A DNA stretch of 55,283 nucleotides from NCBI GenBank assembly GCA_019420585.1, contig JAHZGX010000036.1, positions 11,574 to 66,856 of the forward strand, written 5' to 3'. Below, in pieces: positions 1 through 9,218 of this stretch (the stretch's first letter is position 1; every line of letters starts with the position of its first letter). This stretch comes from Prevotellaceae bacterium. GTDB taxonomy: Bacteria > Bacteroidota > Bacteroidia > Bacteroidales > Bacteroidaceae. The translations under genes were made by a program, and so were the position numbers. Below the pieces are notes generated by a model. That model did no database searches. It was given only the letters and a program-made list of their open reading frames with translations, and was not told the DNA's origin.

Positions 1-2
1 AA

Positions 3-299
3 GGCGGCTATCAGCCCCGCCAGGGTGGTGAGGGTGGCTACCAGCCCCGTCCCCGCTTCCCGCGCGAAGGCGGCTATCAGCCCCGCCAGGGTGGTGAGGG
101 TGGCTACCAGCCCCGTCCCCGTACCCCGCGTGAAGGCGGCTATCAGCCCCGTCAGGAGGGTGAGGGTGGCTATCAGCCCCGTCCCCGTTTCCCGCGCGAA
201 GGCGGCTATCAGCCCCGCCAGGGTGGTGAGGGTGGCTACCAGTCCCGTCCCCGTACCCCGCGTGAAGGCGGCTATCAGTCCCGCCAGGGTGGAGGCTAT
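3..299 (+). repeat. 66-bp in-frame tandem repeat encoding the RluB N-terminal tail
   Basis: Four full 66-bp units (3-68, 69-134, 135-200, 201-266) and one partial unit (267-299) are visible. Each encodes GGYQPRQGGEGGYQPRP followed by R(F/T)PRE. Each unit contains two half-units built around GGYQPR. Differences are mainly F/T alternation and P-to-S changes. The array continues off the left edge, so the copy number is unknown. Confidence 0.95.
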
Positions 300-1136
300 C
301 AGCAGAACCGTTATGCAGGCAATGGCAACCGCCGTCAGCACACTGCCGATTACAATCCTCATGCCAAGTACAGCATGAAGAAGCAGATAGAGTATAAGGA
401 GACACACATTGACCCCGATGAGCCTATCCGTTTGAATAAGTATCTTGCCAATGCGGGAGTGTGCAGCCGGCGCGAGGCCGATGAGTTCATTGCAGCCGGC
501 GTGGTCAAGGTGAACGGCGAGATTGTGACCGAACTGGGTACAAAGGTGAAGCGTTCAGACACCGTGCACTTCCATGACCAGCAGATAAGCATTGAGAAGA
601 AGGTGTATGTCCTGCTCAACAAACCCAAGGACTATGTGACCACCAGCGATGATCCCCAGAACCGCAAGACCGTAATGGACTTGGTGAAGGACGCATGCCG
701 TGAGCGTATCTATCCCGTGGGACGGCTGGACCGCAACACCACGGGTGTGCTTCTTCTCACCAACGATGGTGAGTTGGCCAGCAAACTGACTCACCCGCAG
801 TACATGAAGAAGAAGATTTATCACGTGTGGCTCGACAAGAACGTTACGGCTGCCGACATGCATCTCATCGCTGACGGCGTGACCCTTGACGATGGCGAGA
901 TACATGCCGATGCCATAGAGTATGCCAGCGAGACCGACCGCAAGCAGGTGGGAATAGAGATTCACTCAGGACGCAACCGCATTGTACGCCGCATCTTCGA
1001 GAGTCTGGGCTATAGGGTGGTCAAACTCGACCGCGTGTTCTTTGCCGGACTTACCAAGAAGAACGTGCGCAGGGGTGACTGGCGATTCCTCACCGAGCAG
1101 GAGGTCAACATGCTGCGCATGGGTGCGTTTGAGTAA
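3..1136 (+). CDS. rluB: RluB-family 23S rRNA pseudouridine synthase, 5' end outside the window
   Basis: The reading frame is open from the window edge, so the start lies upstream; the ATG at 375 is internal. The catalytic part (from about 393) has an S4 RNA-binding domain (PIRLNKYLANAG, SRREAD) followed by the RsuA/RluB synthase domain with the catalytic-Asp motif GRLDRNTTGVLLLTNDG and the later GRNRIVRRIFESLGY. The family isomerises a specific uridine in 23S rRNA (U2605 in E. coli RluB). The N-terminal part visible here (codons 3-374) is low complexity, made of 22-residue repeats rich in Gly, Gln, Tyr, Pro and Arg, which looks like a disordered RNA-binding tail. asnS follows after 52 bp and probably shares the transcript. 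Assignment to RluB rather than another RsuA-family member is by similarity only. Confidence 0.9.
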   Translation, partial: GGYQPRQGGEGGYQPRPRFPREGGYQPRQGGEGGYQPRPRTPREGGYQPRQEGEGGYQPRPRFPREGGYQPRQGGEGGYQSRPRTPREGGYQSRQGGGYQQNRYAGNGNRRQHTADYNPHAKYSMKKQIEYKETHIDPDEPIRLNKYLANAGVCSRREADEFIAAGVVKVNGEIVTELGTKVKRSDTVHFHDQQISIEKKVYVLLNKPKDYVTTSDDPQNRKTVMDLVKDACRERIYPVGRLDRNTTGVLLLTNDGELASKLTHPQYMKKKIYHVWLDKNVTAADMHLIADGVTLDDGEIHADAIEYASETDRKQVGIEIHSGRNRIVRRIFESLGYRVVKLDRVFFAGLTKKNVRRGDWRFLTEQEVNMLRMGAFE

Positions 1137-1188
1137 TCCCTGGGACATACAAAAAGCATAGAGCAATTATAAGCCAATCCGAACGAAG

Positions 1189-2610
1189 ATGAAAAGGACA
1201 AGGATAGTTGATGCACTGAAGCGCACTGACTTCGGCGCGGAGATTAACGTGAAGGGATGGGTACGCAGCAAGCGTGGCAGCAAGGGCATCTTCTTTGTGG
1301 CCATGAATGACGGCAGCACCATCAAGAACGTGCAGGTGGTGGGCGATGACAGCAAGTTCAGTGACGACATCCTGCACCGCATCACCACGGGTGCATGCCT
1401 GAGCGTGACGGGCACTTTGGTTGAAAGCCCGGCCGCAGGACAGGCCAGCGAGATACAGGCTAGCCAGATTGAGGTGCTGGGTGATTGCGACAACACCTAC
1501 CCTCTGCAGAAAAAAGGAGCCAGTTGGGAATATCTGCGCACAGTGGCACACTTGCGCCCGCGCACCAACACCTTCGGTGCTGTGTTCCGTATCCGCCACA
1601 ATATGGCCATGGCCATTCACTCGTATTTCCACGAGCATGGATTTTACTATTTCCACACGCCTCTCATTACGGCAAGTGATTGTGAGGGTGCCGGCCAGAT
1701 GTTCCAGGTGACCACCAAGAACCTCTATGACCTGAAGAAGGACGAGAACGGTAGCATTGTCTACACCGATGATTTCTTCGGCAAGCAGGCTTCCCTCACG
1801 GTGAGCGGACAGTTGGAGGGCGAACTGGCGGCCACGGCACTGGGATCCATCTACACCTTCGGTCCCACGTTCCGTGCTGAGAACAGCAATACGCCGCGCC
1901 ACTTGGCCGAGTTCTGGATGATAGAGCCCGAGGTGGCCTTCATTGACCTGCCCGAACTGATGGACTTGGAAGAGGACTTCATCAAGTACTGCGTACGCTG
2001 GGCACTTGACCACTGTCGCGAAGACTTGGAGTTCCTGAACAAGATGGTGGACAAGGGACTCATAGCCCGACTGGAAGGGGTGCTTGCCACGGAGTTCGTG
2101 CGACTGGACTACACCGAGGGCATACGCATCCTGCAGGAGGCCGTGAAGGCTGGTCATAAGTTTGAGTTTCCCTGTGAGTGGGGCGATGACTTGGCCAGTG
2201 AGCACGAACGTTACCTCGTTGAGGAGTACTTCAGACGCCCTGTTATCATGACTCACTACCCGAAGAAGATCAAGGCCTTCTATATGAAGATAGATTCGGA
2301 GAAACCGGTGCTCAATGGCCAGGAGCAGGAAGAGACGGTTCAGGGAACGGACGTGCTTTTCCCGCAGATAGGTGAGATTATCGGTGGTTCCGTGCGTGAG
2401 GAGAGTTATGACAAACTGGTGCATGAGATTGAGGATCGCCACATCCCCATGAAGGATATGTGGTGGTATCTGGACACCCGCAAGTATGGAAGTTGCCCTC
2501 ACGGCGGTTTCGGCCTTGGCTTCGAGCGCCTGATTCTGTTTGTGACAGGCATGCAAAACATCCGTGACGTGATTCCCTTCCCTCGCACTCCCAAGAACTG
2601 CGAGTTCTGA
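1189..2610 (+). CDS. asnS: Asparagine--tRNA ligase
   Basis: Class II aminoacyl-tRNA synthetase that charges tRNA-Asn in the cytoplasm. The 473-residue length is normal. The N-terminal OB-fold anticodon-binding domain occupies about residues 15-105 (VKGWVRSKRGSKGIFFVAMNDGS). The catalytic core shows motif 2 (TFRAENSNTPRHLAEFWMIE), the AsnRS-type GGSVREESYDKL, and motif 3 (GGFGLGFERLILFVTG). It sits 52 bp after rluB and is followed by a strong hairpin at 2671-2700, so the pair likely forms one transcript. Confidence 0.97.
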   Translation: MKRTRIVDALKRTDFGAEINVKGWVRSKRGSKGIFFVAMNDGSTIKNVQVVGDDSKFSDDILHRITTGACLSVTGTLVESPAAGQASEIQASQIEVLGDCDNTYPLQKKGASWEYLRTVAHLRPRTNTFGAVFRIRHNMAMAIHSYFHEHGFYYFHTPLITASDCEGAGQMFQVTTKNLYDLKKDENGSIVYTDDFFGKQASLTVSGQLEGELAATALGSIYTFGPTFRAENSNTPRHLAEFWMIEPEVAFIDLPELMDLEEDFIKYCVRWALDHCREDLEFLNKMVDKGLIARLEGVLATEFVRLDYTEGIRILQEAVKAGHKFEFPCEWGDDLASEHERYLVEEYFRRPVIMTHYPKKIKAFYMKIDSEKPVLNGQEQEETVQGTDVLFPQIGEIIGGSVREESYDKLVHEIEDRHIPMKDMWWYLDTRKYGSCPHGGFGLGFERLILFVTGMQNIRDVIPFPRTPKNCEF

Positions 2611-2670
2611 TGCACGCTCCTTCGGCGGTTCTTCCTGCAATGTGAAGCCGCCGCATTCCCATAGCAACAC

Positions 2671-2713
2671 GGGACATGCCTCTTCAGTAGGGCGTGTCCC
2701 GTATTTCGTTTTC
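2671..2713 (+). terminator. Intrinsic terminator after asnS
   Basis: GGGACATGCC (2671-2680) pairs with GGCGTGTCCC (2691-2700), a 10-bp stem with one G-U pair and a 10-nt loop, followed by T-rich sequence at 2702-2713. Confidence 0.75.
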
Positions 2714-3342
2714 TGGCAAGGGGCACATCGTGGTTTGGTGGCAGAGTGACGACTCATCAGAAAAATTTGCCAGTTGTATTGCAAGCAATACACATTCGCC
2801 TCTTCGTAAGAGGAGGAAAAGTGCTTATTTTCAGCCAACCCCCACCTTATTTGGGAGAAAAATGGCTATTTGCCCCCCCCCCTAAAAAATGCCACTATGC
2901 AGAGATATACTTCTTTTGCTTGCCACGCGAGACTCTGTTCTGCATTTCCCGCATTCTCTTTCCCTGTTTATGGCTCACCTTCTCCCGCTATAATCTGTTC
3001 CGCTTTCGGGCATCTTGAGCAACAACAGGAAAAAGAAAGCACGGCGACTGATTGAAGATTCCAACCACCACGCAACATCATTAGTAAGTGCCAACGAGAA
3101 CAGCAAGGATAAAACCAGTATTTTTTGTTTACATATCCGCATCTTTCGCCACACCCCCCGAATTTATGTTTCTGCCCAGGAAAAAAATTTTCCTCACCTA
3201 ACTTTTATTTTTTCCTGGGCAGGTGCTTTTTCGCACTTTGTTTCTAAAATCTTGACATCAACAGGATTGCCCGACACGTTTTTGAGAAATCGAATACGCA
3301 GGTTCCCAATCATGCATGTGCCAGTGCCTGCCAATTGATGTC
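2714..3342. other. Gene-free spacer containing a poly-C run and repeat copy A
   Basis: No convincing gene is seen between the asnS terminator and the terminator of the convergent giant gene; short open frames here lack start signals and family features. It contains a run of ten C residues (2873-2882) and a minus-strand copy of the dispersed hairpin element (3121-3254). Confidence 0.6.
3121..3254 (-). repeat. Dispersed hairpin element, copy A
   Basis: Read on the minus strand it begins CAAGATTTTAGAAA, has the core GAAAAAATAAAA 40 nt in, and ends ATATGTAAACAAAA. A perfect 13-bp inverted repeat (GCCCAGGAAAAAA at 3174-3186 and its complement at 3208-3220) surrounds the core. Copies B (38346-38475) and C (54482-54617) share the same order, spacing and ends but have different stem sequences. 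It lies downstream of the giant gene at 3413-8992. Confidence 0.75.
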
Positions 3343-3392
3343 AGGGGCAAAAATAAGACGGGTGGCGTTCCCTGGGGAGCACCACCCGTCGG
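3343..3392 (-). terminator. Terminator of the 1859-residue secreted protein gene
   Basis: On the minus strand GACGGGTGG (3382-3390) pairs with CCACCCGTC (3358-3366), followed by a T-rich run (TTATTTTTG, 3357-3349). It lies 20-55 bp beyond the stop codon of the minus-strand gene. Confidence 0.75.
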
Positions 3393-3412
3393 CTGTGTTT
3401 CTGTGCTGGCTC

Positions 3413-6400
3413 TTACTTGACAAGCACCTTGCGTCCGCCAATGATGTAGATGCCCTTTGTGGGTCTCTGCACCTTGCGTCCGGTGAGGTCATAGCAGGCG
3501 TTGCCACTCTTTGCCGTTTCGGTTTCCACAGACGAGATTCCGTCAGGCTTTATATTGTAGTAGCCCTTTTCCTCATCGTAGCCCACCTGCAGATGGTCAC
3601 TGTTGAGCAGTGGGGTTGCATCCGTGCCTAGTGTCTGGCGCCATGCGGGAGCCTCTGTGTTGTCTGCGTTGAGCGTGTGGCACACCTTACCCGATGTCAG
3701 GTCGGCCTCACTCACTTCCAGAATGATGTCGGTAAGGAACTCACCCCACCACAGAGGAGTGCCTGATACCAGCACCGTGGGATCGCTGGTGCGGAGGAAG
3801 TACATGTTGCCGCCTTCCACGTAGCATCCGGCATCGCCTGCCGTGCCCACCGTTCCGTCGCATTTCACACGGAAGAAGTAGGCGCACTGCTCACCCACAA
3901 CCTCACCAATGGAGAGGCAGTTGTCTGCATACACCCTGTTTGTGGATGACCAGCCGTAGAATCCACCTCCGCCATTGACGGTGGTAGTCACCTTGCCAGA
4001 GAAGAGACAGTTGTTGAAGTGCTGCGGCCCGTTGTAGGCTGCGCCTGCAAATCCGCCCACATTGTTGCCTCCTGTGATGTTGATGTTGCTCTCCACGTTC
4101 TCGAAGCGCGTGTTGCCGTCAATCTGTCCTACGAGTCCGGTATTGTTCTGACCGATAATGCTACCGGTGAACTTCACGTTGCGTATCACGGCGTTGCCTG
4201 TGTGGCGGAATATGCCGATGGTGTTCTTGTCGGGCTCCTCAATGTTGACGGTGAGCGTATGCCCCTGCCCATCGAATGTACCGTTGTATTTGTAGTCCTT
4301 GCCCGAGGTGTCTCCGCCAATCATCATGAAGCCCTCATTTGTGGTGATGTTTGCGGTGAGAATGGCGTTGAGTTCGGTCATGCCGGTGGTGACCATTGCG
4401 GCGAATACGTTCATTGACTTGGCATCGTAGATTTCCATATTTCCGTTCTCGTTGGTCGTTGGCAGGAAGGAGATGTTTCTGAGGTCGCCTCCAAGGGCTG
4501 CCTCCTCGCTGCTGTAAGTCCCTTCAATGTAGCCGGCCTGTGCCTTGAATATGTTCTTGTAGGCATCGTCAGACTCCAACTCGGTGATGGCACCTGCGTT
4601 TTGCAGCATGTCGCATGCGGCAATCATGGCATCGGTGTTGTTCACCAGGTTTGCATAATTCTTCTGGCATTCATATAGTTGCTCGAATGTCTCGCCCATC
4701 TTGCCTATAATCTCATACTTCTCCTCTGCTGTGGCTGCTTCTCCAGCCTTGGCTACCAGCCCCTGGAGTTCCTCGGTCAGGTTCTTGTCGTGGTTGGGAT
4801 ACAGCAGATAGTTCTCGCTGTTGGCTTTGCTGTTGATGATGCTTCCTGCTCTGTCGCACATGTCGGCGAGGGTGGCATCAAGTGCCTTGTCGGCCTGTTC
4901 CAATGTGCCGTGGTAAGTGAGTTTGAGGTTTCCGATGGCCACCCATTCGTTGCCTGTGTATATGGCATGGCTGTTGCGCACACCCAGTGTGAGCGTGTTG
5001 TCGGTCACGTTCACCAGTATTCGGTTGGCATATCGGCCGGCTCCGAAGGCACATGCTGCCCCCTGCCGCCCATGTGCGGTGTAGCCTGTAATCTCATTGC
5101 CAGAGTTCATGATGGCATAGTCGGGTGTAGAGCCGGTAATCCAGCAGTTCTCTTTGTCCACGGCCTCATCCACGGGAATCATGCCCTCGATGGCAGACTG
5201 CAGGAAAGTCTTGTGCCCGTTCATGTACACCATGGCCGAGTGCATGTAGGTGCCGCCCTGTTCTTCAATGCGGTAGGCACCGCCTAGGGTGAGTTCGTAG
5301 ATGCCGTTCTCTGGCAGCGTGATGGTCTGGTGCATGTCGAACGCTTTGCCTGACCAACTCTCGGCCACCCCCATGCCATTGGTCTCCCCCTTGCCTGTGC
5401 TGGTCATCAGCGTGCCTTCCCATCCGTTGAATCCGTCACTGAAGTCAGCATTGACGATGAATGAGGTGGCATCGGCACCGGGGTTCAGTCCCTCGTTGAG
5501 TGCGTCCTCCAGCATCTTGTCCACGAATGCGATTTCCATTGCAATGCCTGCCTCGTCGAGCAGCAGGTTGTCGGGATCCATGATGTAGGCGTATGAGCCG
5601 TTGGGGAATTCCTCTTCATCGGGGTCAATCATGTCATCGCTCACGTAACTCTCCAGTTTCTGGTAGGCCGGGCCTCCCTTGAAGTCATTGGCGTTGTCCA
5701 CGATGTATGCACGTGTGGTCACCACCTTGGCTGTGAGCGAGGCATATGCGGCCATGCTGTTCTCCACGGCTTTCCTCATGTCGGCAATGGTTGGGTAGTA
5801 GGCCACAGTGAGTTCCTCAAACGACCCCGCGCCGGCAAGTCCTTCCACGGCAGCCTTGTACTCGGCCACAAGGGACTTTTGGGCTGGGTGCTCGGATGGT
5901 TCCGTGGCAGCCTCCGCCTCGCTTGCAAGGTCATTGGCAATCTCTTGGTAGTCGTCCTTGGACTTGGATGCGTAGCCCTCGGTACTGCGATATACCACTT
6001 CGTGAGTGCTGTCCAGCACGGGAGCATCGTCATGGCCTATGTTCTGATACCACACAGGATTTTGGAAACTGCTTCCGTTGGCGGCATAGCAGAGCGCGCC
6101 GTCAGTGGCATTGTCACAGGCCACGGGACTGGCATCCATCTCGGCGTTGTTGCCGTTGACGTACGTCACGCCTTCTGCAGGAACGTAGGCGCAGCCTTCG
6201 CTCTTCACGCTGCATGTGCTGCGTGCACGCAGCATTTGTCCCGGCGTGGTGCCTGTGCCCAGGTCTATCGTACCGCTCATGATGCAGTTCTTCATGGTGA
6301 ACTTGGCGTCATAAGCCCATCCGCAGAATCCGCCTATGCCGTTCTGGTTGGCATTGCCCACGTATTTCACCTTGCCTGCGAACATCACGTTACGCATGTC

Positions 6401-8992
6401 AACAGTGTTGGCTGCGTTGTTGCAGTTGCCGAACACGCCGCCTACATTCACCTTGCCTTCGATGTCGAGGCGGATGATAAGGTTTTCCAGCGTGCTCGCA
6501 CCAGCCTGCATGTCGCCGATGAATCCTGTCTGCATGCCGTTTCTCACGGTGCCTTCTACCACAATATTCCTGATGGTGGCGCTGCCCAGGGTCTGGAACA
6601 CGCCGCCGTTGGTACCGGCTGCATCCACGTTCACGGCCAAAGTATGTCCCTGTCCATCGAACGTGCCTTGGTATGGCATGCCTATGCCTATCATCTGGCA
6701 TTCAGCATCGGCCGTGCCCATGGTGGCGGTCACGTCCTCTGTCATGATGGCCGATATGGTGTTCTCTCCTCCGTTCACGGCCTTGGCAAAGGCGGCGAGG
6801 GTGCGTTCATCGTTAACTTCAAAGACACCGTTCTCGTTCATCTTCAGTTTGCCGCAGTAGCCACACACACCATTGTCGAAGTCGTGCTCGTCCTGGTTGG
6901 TGGTTCCCTGCTCGTTGGAGTATACAAGGTCATCGTAATCTGTGCCGTCGCAATGCTTGTGCCCGTTGGCATACACCTGCCCGCGGGTCTTGTCGATTGA
7001 CGGCATCTTATCGGTGCCGATATTTTGGTAGAACGTGATTTCGCTCTGGTCACCGTTGAGCTTGTAGCAAAGCGCGCCGCTCGTGATGTCCTTGTTGTCA
7101 ATCTCTGTGGCTTTGACAGCCATATTGGTTCCGTTGCCCGAGAGTATGGTGGGCGTGCAGGGAGCGTAGTAACAGTCGGTCATGGTCACCTGGCAGTCGC
7201 TGTGCCTGATGCGCAGGAACACGGCGGAGTTGCCTGTGTTGACTGTCACATCGCCAATCATGGCGCAGTTTTCCATGATGATGGTCTTGCCTGCCGACCA
7301 TCCCACAAAGCCTCCGGCATCCTTGGTGGCCGCCACGGTGGCCGCCGAGATGCAGTTGCGGAAGGTGACCGTGTTGTTTGCCATGGCCACCAAGCCGGCA
7401 CAGTTGCCATCGTTGAGTGTCGTCTGAACGACCTTTACCTTGGATATGACGTTCTCCACAAGCAGGGGCTGTGCTGCGGTACAGGCCAATGCTGCGGTGT
7501 TGCTCTCGCCTGTCAGTTCGCCTGTGAGCACCAGGTTGCGTATGGTTGCACCGCCTATGTTGCCGAAGAGCGAGTATCTGCCGGTCTCGCCACCCATGGT
7601 CACGTCAATGCTGTGCCCTTGTCCGTCCAGGGTGCCGTAGTATCCCTCGGTCAGGGGAGTGCTTTGCTTTACATCGCAGAACAGGCGCACGTTGATGTTC
7701 TTCACGCCTGACTTGAGTTTCTCGGCGAAGGCATCCCATGCCTTTTGGCTCTTGATATGGGCATATCCGTCCACTTCTTCCAGCGCGCCGCAGTAGTTGC
7801 ACACCCCGTCCTCATAGTCGTGTTCGTCTTGGGTTGTGCTTCCGCTCTCATTATTATATATAATGCCGTCATAGTCCGTGCCGTCGCAATGCTTGTGTCC
7901 CGAGCAATACACCCGTGCATGAGTGTCATTGAGCACAGGTGCCGCATCGGTGCCCAAGGTCTGATAGAATCCTATGCTGCTTTGGTCACCGTTGAGGCTG
8001 TAACACAGTGCCCCTGAGGCTACAGCCGCATCTTCCACCATCAGGAAGTCGTTCATGTTCTTCTCGGTCATTTCCGTGGTGCTGGTCATGTAGCAGTTCT
8101 TGGCTGCTGTGTTCTTTCCATAACTCTTCCAGGTGCCGCATCCCATGATGATGCAGTTTTCCTGTGTTATCCATGTCTGGTCGCTGTTGCTGTTCCAGCG
8201 CTTGCAGGTACCGTTCATCAGGCATCCGTTCATGATGTATGAACTCTTGTCGGAGTTGGGGCTGCCTATGAACCCGCCTACGCGTTCTGATTGATTTCCC
8301 TGTGCGATGCTTCCCGACATCATGCAGTAATTGAACTCGCAGTCTGCCACCAGCGTGGAAGTGTTGCTGCTGACGAATGCTCCCGCTCTCCACCCAGCCA
8401 GAATCTCTATTCCACCGGTGAATGCGCAGCGGTCAAAGCGGAATGCACTGCTGCCGGTCATGTTGCTGATGAAGCCCGAAATGTCCACCGAAGTGCTGGC
8501 CGTGCTCTTGATGTGCCCGCTGAACTCGCAGTTGCTGAAGTTCAGGTTGGCCTTGTTATTGACCACGAAACCACTGAGCGGGTAGCCGCTTGAGGTGATG
8601 CTGGCTTTCACGTCCACGTTCTCGATGGCTGTGTTTCCGTTGACATCCAGAGTGATGGCTGCAACAGATTGTGCCGAGGTCACCGCGCCCTCAACGCTGA
8701 GGTTGCGGATGGAAGCTCCCTCTCCTGTGGCAGTGAAGAGGGCGAATTTGCTTGTCACTTGTAGATTATCAAAGGTGATGGCATGTCCCTGGCCGTTGAA
8801 AGTGCCCGTGAAGGTTCCGGGGAATGCCTTGTCTACACTGATGTCTGTGTTCAAAGTGATGCTTCCATCTGCGTACGTTTCCGGACTGGAACAGAATGTT
8901 GTCCAGTCTTCTGCACTCTTGATGGTCAGGTCGTCTGCCCAGGCAGTGCCGGCCATTGCCATCATTGCAATTGTCAATAAGGCTTTTTTCAT
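3413..8992 (-). CDS. Giant secreted GLUG/beta-helix repeat protein with type IX-like C-terminal tail
   Basis: 1859 residues with a signal peptide (MKKALLTIAMMAMAGTAWA). It carries four blocks of GLUG-like beta-helix repeats (GTFDGQGH, ATIRNL, NVGGF(A/V)G signatures), roughly residues 20-330, 415-660, 700-980 and 1520-1790. The first three blocks end in a conserved cap (GALCY.LNGDQS, FYQ..GTD..P). The first two are joined to the next by a Cys-containing linker (HKHCDGTDYD, then HDY.DGVCNYCG). Between blocks 3 and 4 are helical segments and a carbohydrate-binding-like beta domain (about 1190-1370). The C-terminus has YDLTGRKV and GIYIIGGRKVLVK, resembling Bacteroidales type IX sorting tails. 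A surface adhesin or glycan-binding role is inferred. The gene is monocistronic, with a promoter at 9045-9052 and a terminator at 3343-3392. Confidence 0.85.
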   Translation of the reverse strand: MKKALLTIAMMAMAGTAWADDLTIKSAEDWTTFCSSPETYADGSITLNTDISVDKAFPGTFTGTFNGQGHAITFDNLQVTSKFALFTATGEGASIRNLSVEGAVTSAQSVAAITLDVNGNTAIENVDVKASITSSGYPLSGFVVNNKANLNFSNCEFSGHIKSTASTSVDISGFISNMTGSSAFRFDRCAFTGGIEILAGWRAGAFVSSNTSTLVADCEFNYCMMSGSIAQGNQSERVGGFIGSPNSDKSSYIMNGCLMNGTCKRWNSNSDQTWITQENCIIMGCGTWKSYGKNTAAKNCYMTSTTEMTEKNMNDFLMVEDAAVASGALCYSLNGDQSSIGFYQTLGTDAAPVLNDTHARVYCSGHKHCDGTDYDGIIYNNESGSTTQDEHDYEDGVCNYCGALEEVDGYAHIKSQKAWDAFAEKLKSGVKNINVRLFCDVKQSTPLTEGYYGTLDGQGHSIDVTMGGETGRYSLFGNIGGATIRNLVLTGELTGESNTAALACTAAQPLLVENVISKVKVVQTTLNDGNCAGLVAMANNTVTFRNCISAATVAATKDAGGFVGWSAGKTIIMENCAMIGDVTVNTGNSAVFLRIRHSDCQVTMTDCYYAPCTPTILSGNGTNMAVKATEIDNKDITSGALCYKLNGDQSEITFYQNIGTDKMPSIDKTRGQVYANGHKHCDGTDYDDLVYSNEQGTTNQDEHDFDNGVCGYCGKLKMNENGVFEVNDERTLAAFAKAVNGGENTISAIMTEDVTATMGTADAECQMIGIGMPYQGTFDGQGHTLAVNVDAAGTNGGVFQTLGSATIRNIVVEGTVRNGMQTGFIGDMQAGASTLENLIIRLDIEGKVNVGGVFGNCNNAANTVDMRNVMFAGKVKYVGNANQNGIGGFCGWAYDAKFTMKNCIMSGTIDLGTGTTPGQMLRARSTCSVKSEGCAYVPAEGVTYVNGNNAEMDASPVACDNATDGALCYAANGSSFQNPVWYQNIGHDDAPVLDSTHEVVYRSTEGYASKSKDDYQEIANDLASEAEAATEPSEHPAQKSLVAEYKAAVEGLAGAGSFEELTVAYYPTIADMRKAVENSMAAYASLTAKVVTTRAYIVDNANDFKGGPAYQKLESYVSDDMIDPDEEEFPNGSYAYIMDPDNLLLDEAGIAMEIAFVDKMLEDALNEGLNPGADATSFIVNADFSDGFNGWEGTLMTSTGKGETNGMGVAESWSGKAFDMHQTITLPENGIYELTLGGAYRIEEQGGTYMHSAMVYMNGHKTFLQSAIEGMIPVDEAVDKENCWITGSTPDYAIMNSGNEITGYTAHGRQGAACAFGAGRYANRILVNVTDNTLTLGVRNSHAIYTGNEWVAIGNLKLTYHGTLEQADKALDATLADMCDRAGSIINSKANSENYLLYPNHDKNLTEELQGLVAKAGEAATAEEKYEIIGKMGETFEQLYECQKNYANLVNNTDAMIAACDMLQNAGAITELESDDAYKNIFKAQAGYIEGTYSSEEAALGGDLRNISFLPTTNENGNMEIYDAKSMNVFAAMVTTGMTELNAILTANITTNEGFMMIGGDTSGKDYKYNGTFDGQGHTLTVNIEEPDKNTIGIFRHTGNAVIRNVKFTGSIIGQNNTGLVGQIDGNTRFENVESNINITGGNNVGGFAGAAYNGPQHFNNCLFSGKVTTTVNGGGGFYGWSSTNRVYADNCLSIGEVVGEQCAYFFRVKCDGTVGTAGDAGCYVEGGNMYFLRTSDPTVLVSGTPLWWGEFLTDIILEVSEADLTSGKVCHTLNADNTEAPAWRQTLGTDATPLLNSDHLQVGYDEEKGYYNIKPDGISSVETETAKSGNACYDLTGRKVQRPTKGIYIIGGRKVLVK

Positions 8993-9044
8993 TGATAACG
9001 GAGTTTATAGTTGGTTTTAACAATAGTCTCGCGGCTAACAAGAA

Positions 9045-9052
9045 CAAAGTTA
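9045..9052 (-). promoter_or_regulatory. Bacteroidota -7 box for the giant secreted protein gene
   Basis: Minus-strand TAACTTTG matches TAnnTTTG. It lies 53 bp upstream of the ATG at 8992. No good -33 TTTG at the usual spacing was found. Confidence 0.55.
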
Positions 9053-9179
9053 CATCTTCTCTAGACAAATGTACGAAGATTTGGTCTATATTCTTGTTAC
9101 GAGTTCGCTTTTATTTGCTTTTACTAGTTAATTTGCGAAATATTATGGAAAAAGAGGCTTCTGTATGGCTCGTAAATGT

Positions 9180-9187
9180 TAATTTTG
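9180..9187 (+). promoter_or_regulatory. Bacteroidota -7 box for the phosphoesterase operon
   Basis: TAATTTTG matches TAnnTTTG. Transcription would begin near 9193, downstream of the in-frame ATG at 9189, which argues that translation starts at 9219. Confidence 0.55.
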
Positions 9188-9218
9188 TATGTTATCAGTC
9201 AACAAAACAGATTCTTTT

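Noticed and set aside
3..299. Possible CRISPR or satellite DNA at the left edge
   Set aside because: The units are in frame with rluB and encode a regular peptide repeat.
25..378. Open frame of Ser/Pro/Ala/Val repeats in the first 378 bases
   Set aside because: It is the wrong frame of the 66-bp repeat; the frame continuing into the S4 domain of RluB (starting at 3) is the real one.
1105..2838. Long minus-strand open frame opposite asnS
   Set aside because: asnS has full motifs on the plus strand; the antisense frame has no recognisable features.
2694..3338. Several short open frames between asnS and the giant gene
   Set aside because: No ribosome sites, domains or codon pattern; they cross repeat copy A and the poly-C run.
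5879..7000. Plus-strand open frame inside the giant minus-strand gene
   Set aside because: Shadow of the repeat-rich, GC-rich coding strand; rich in His/Ala/Val with no start signals.
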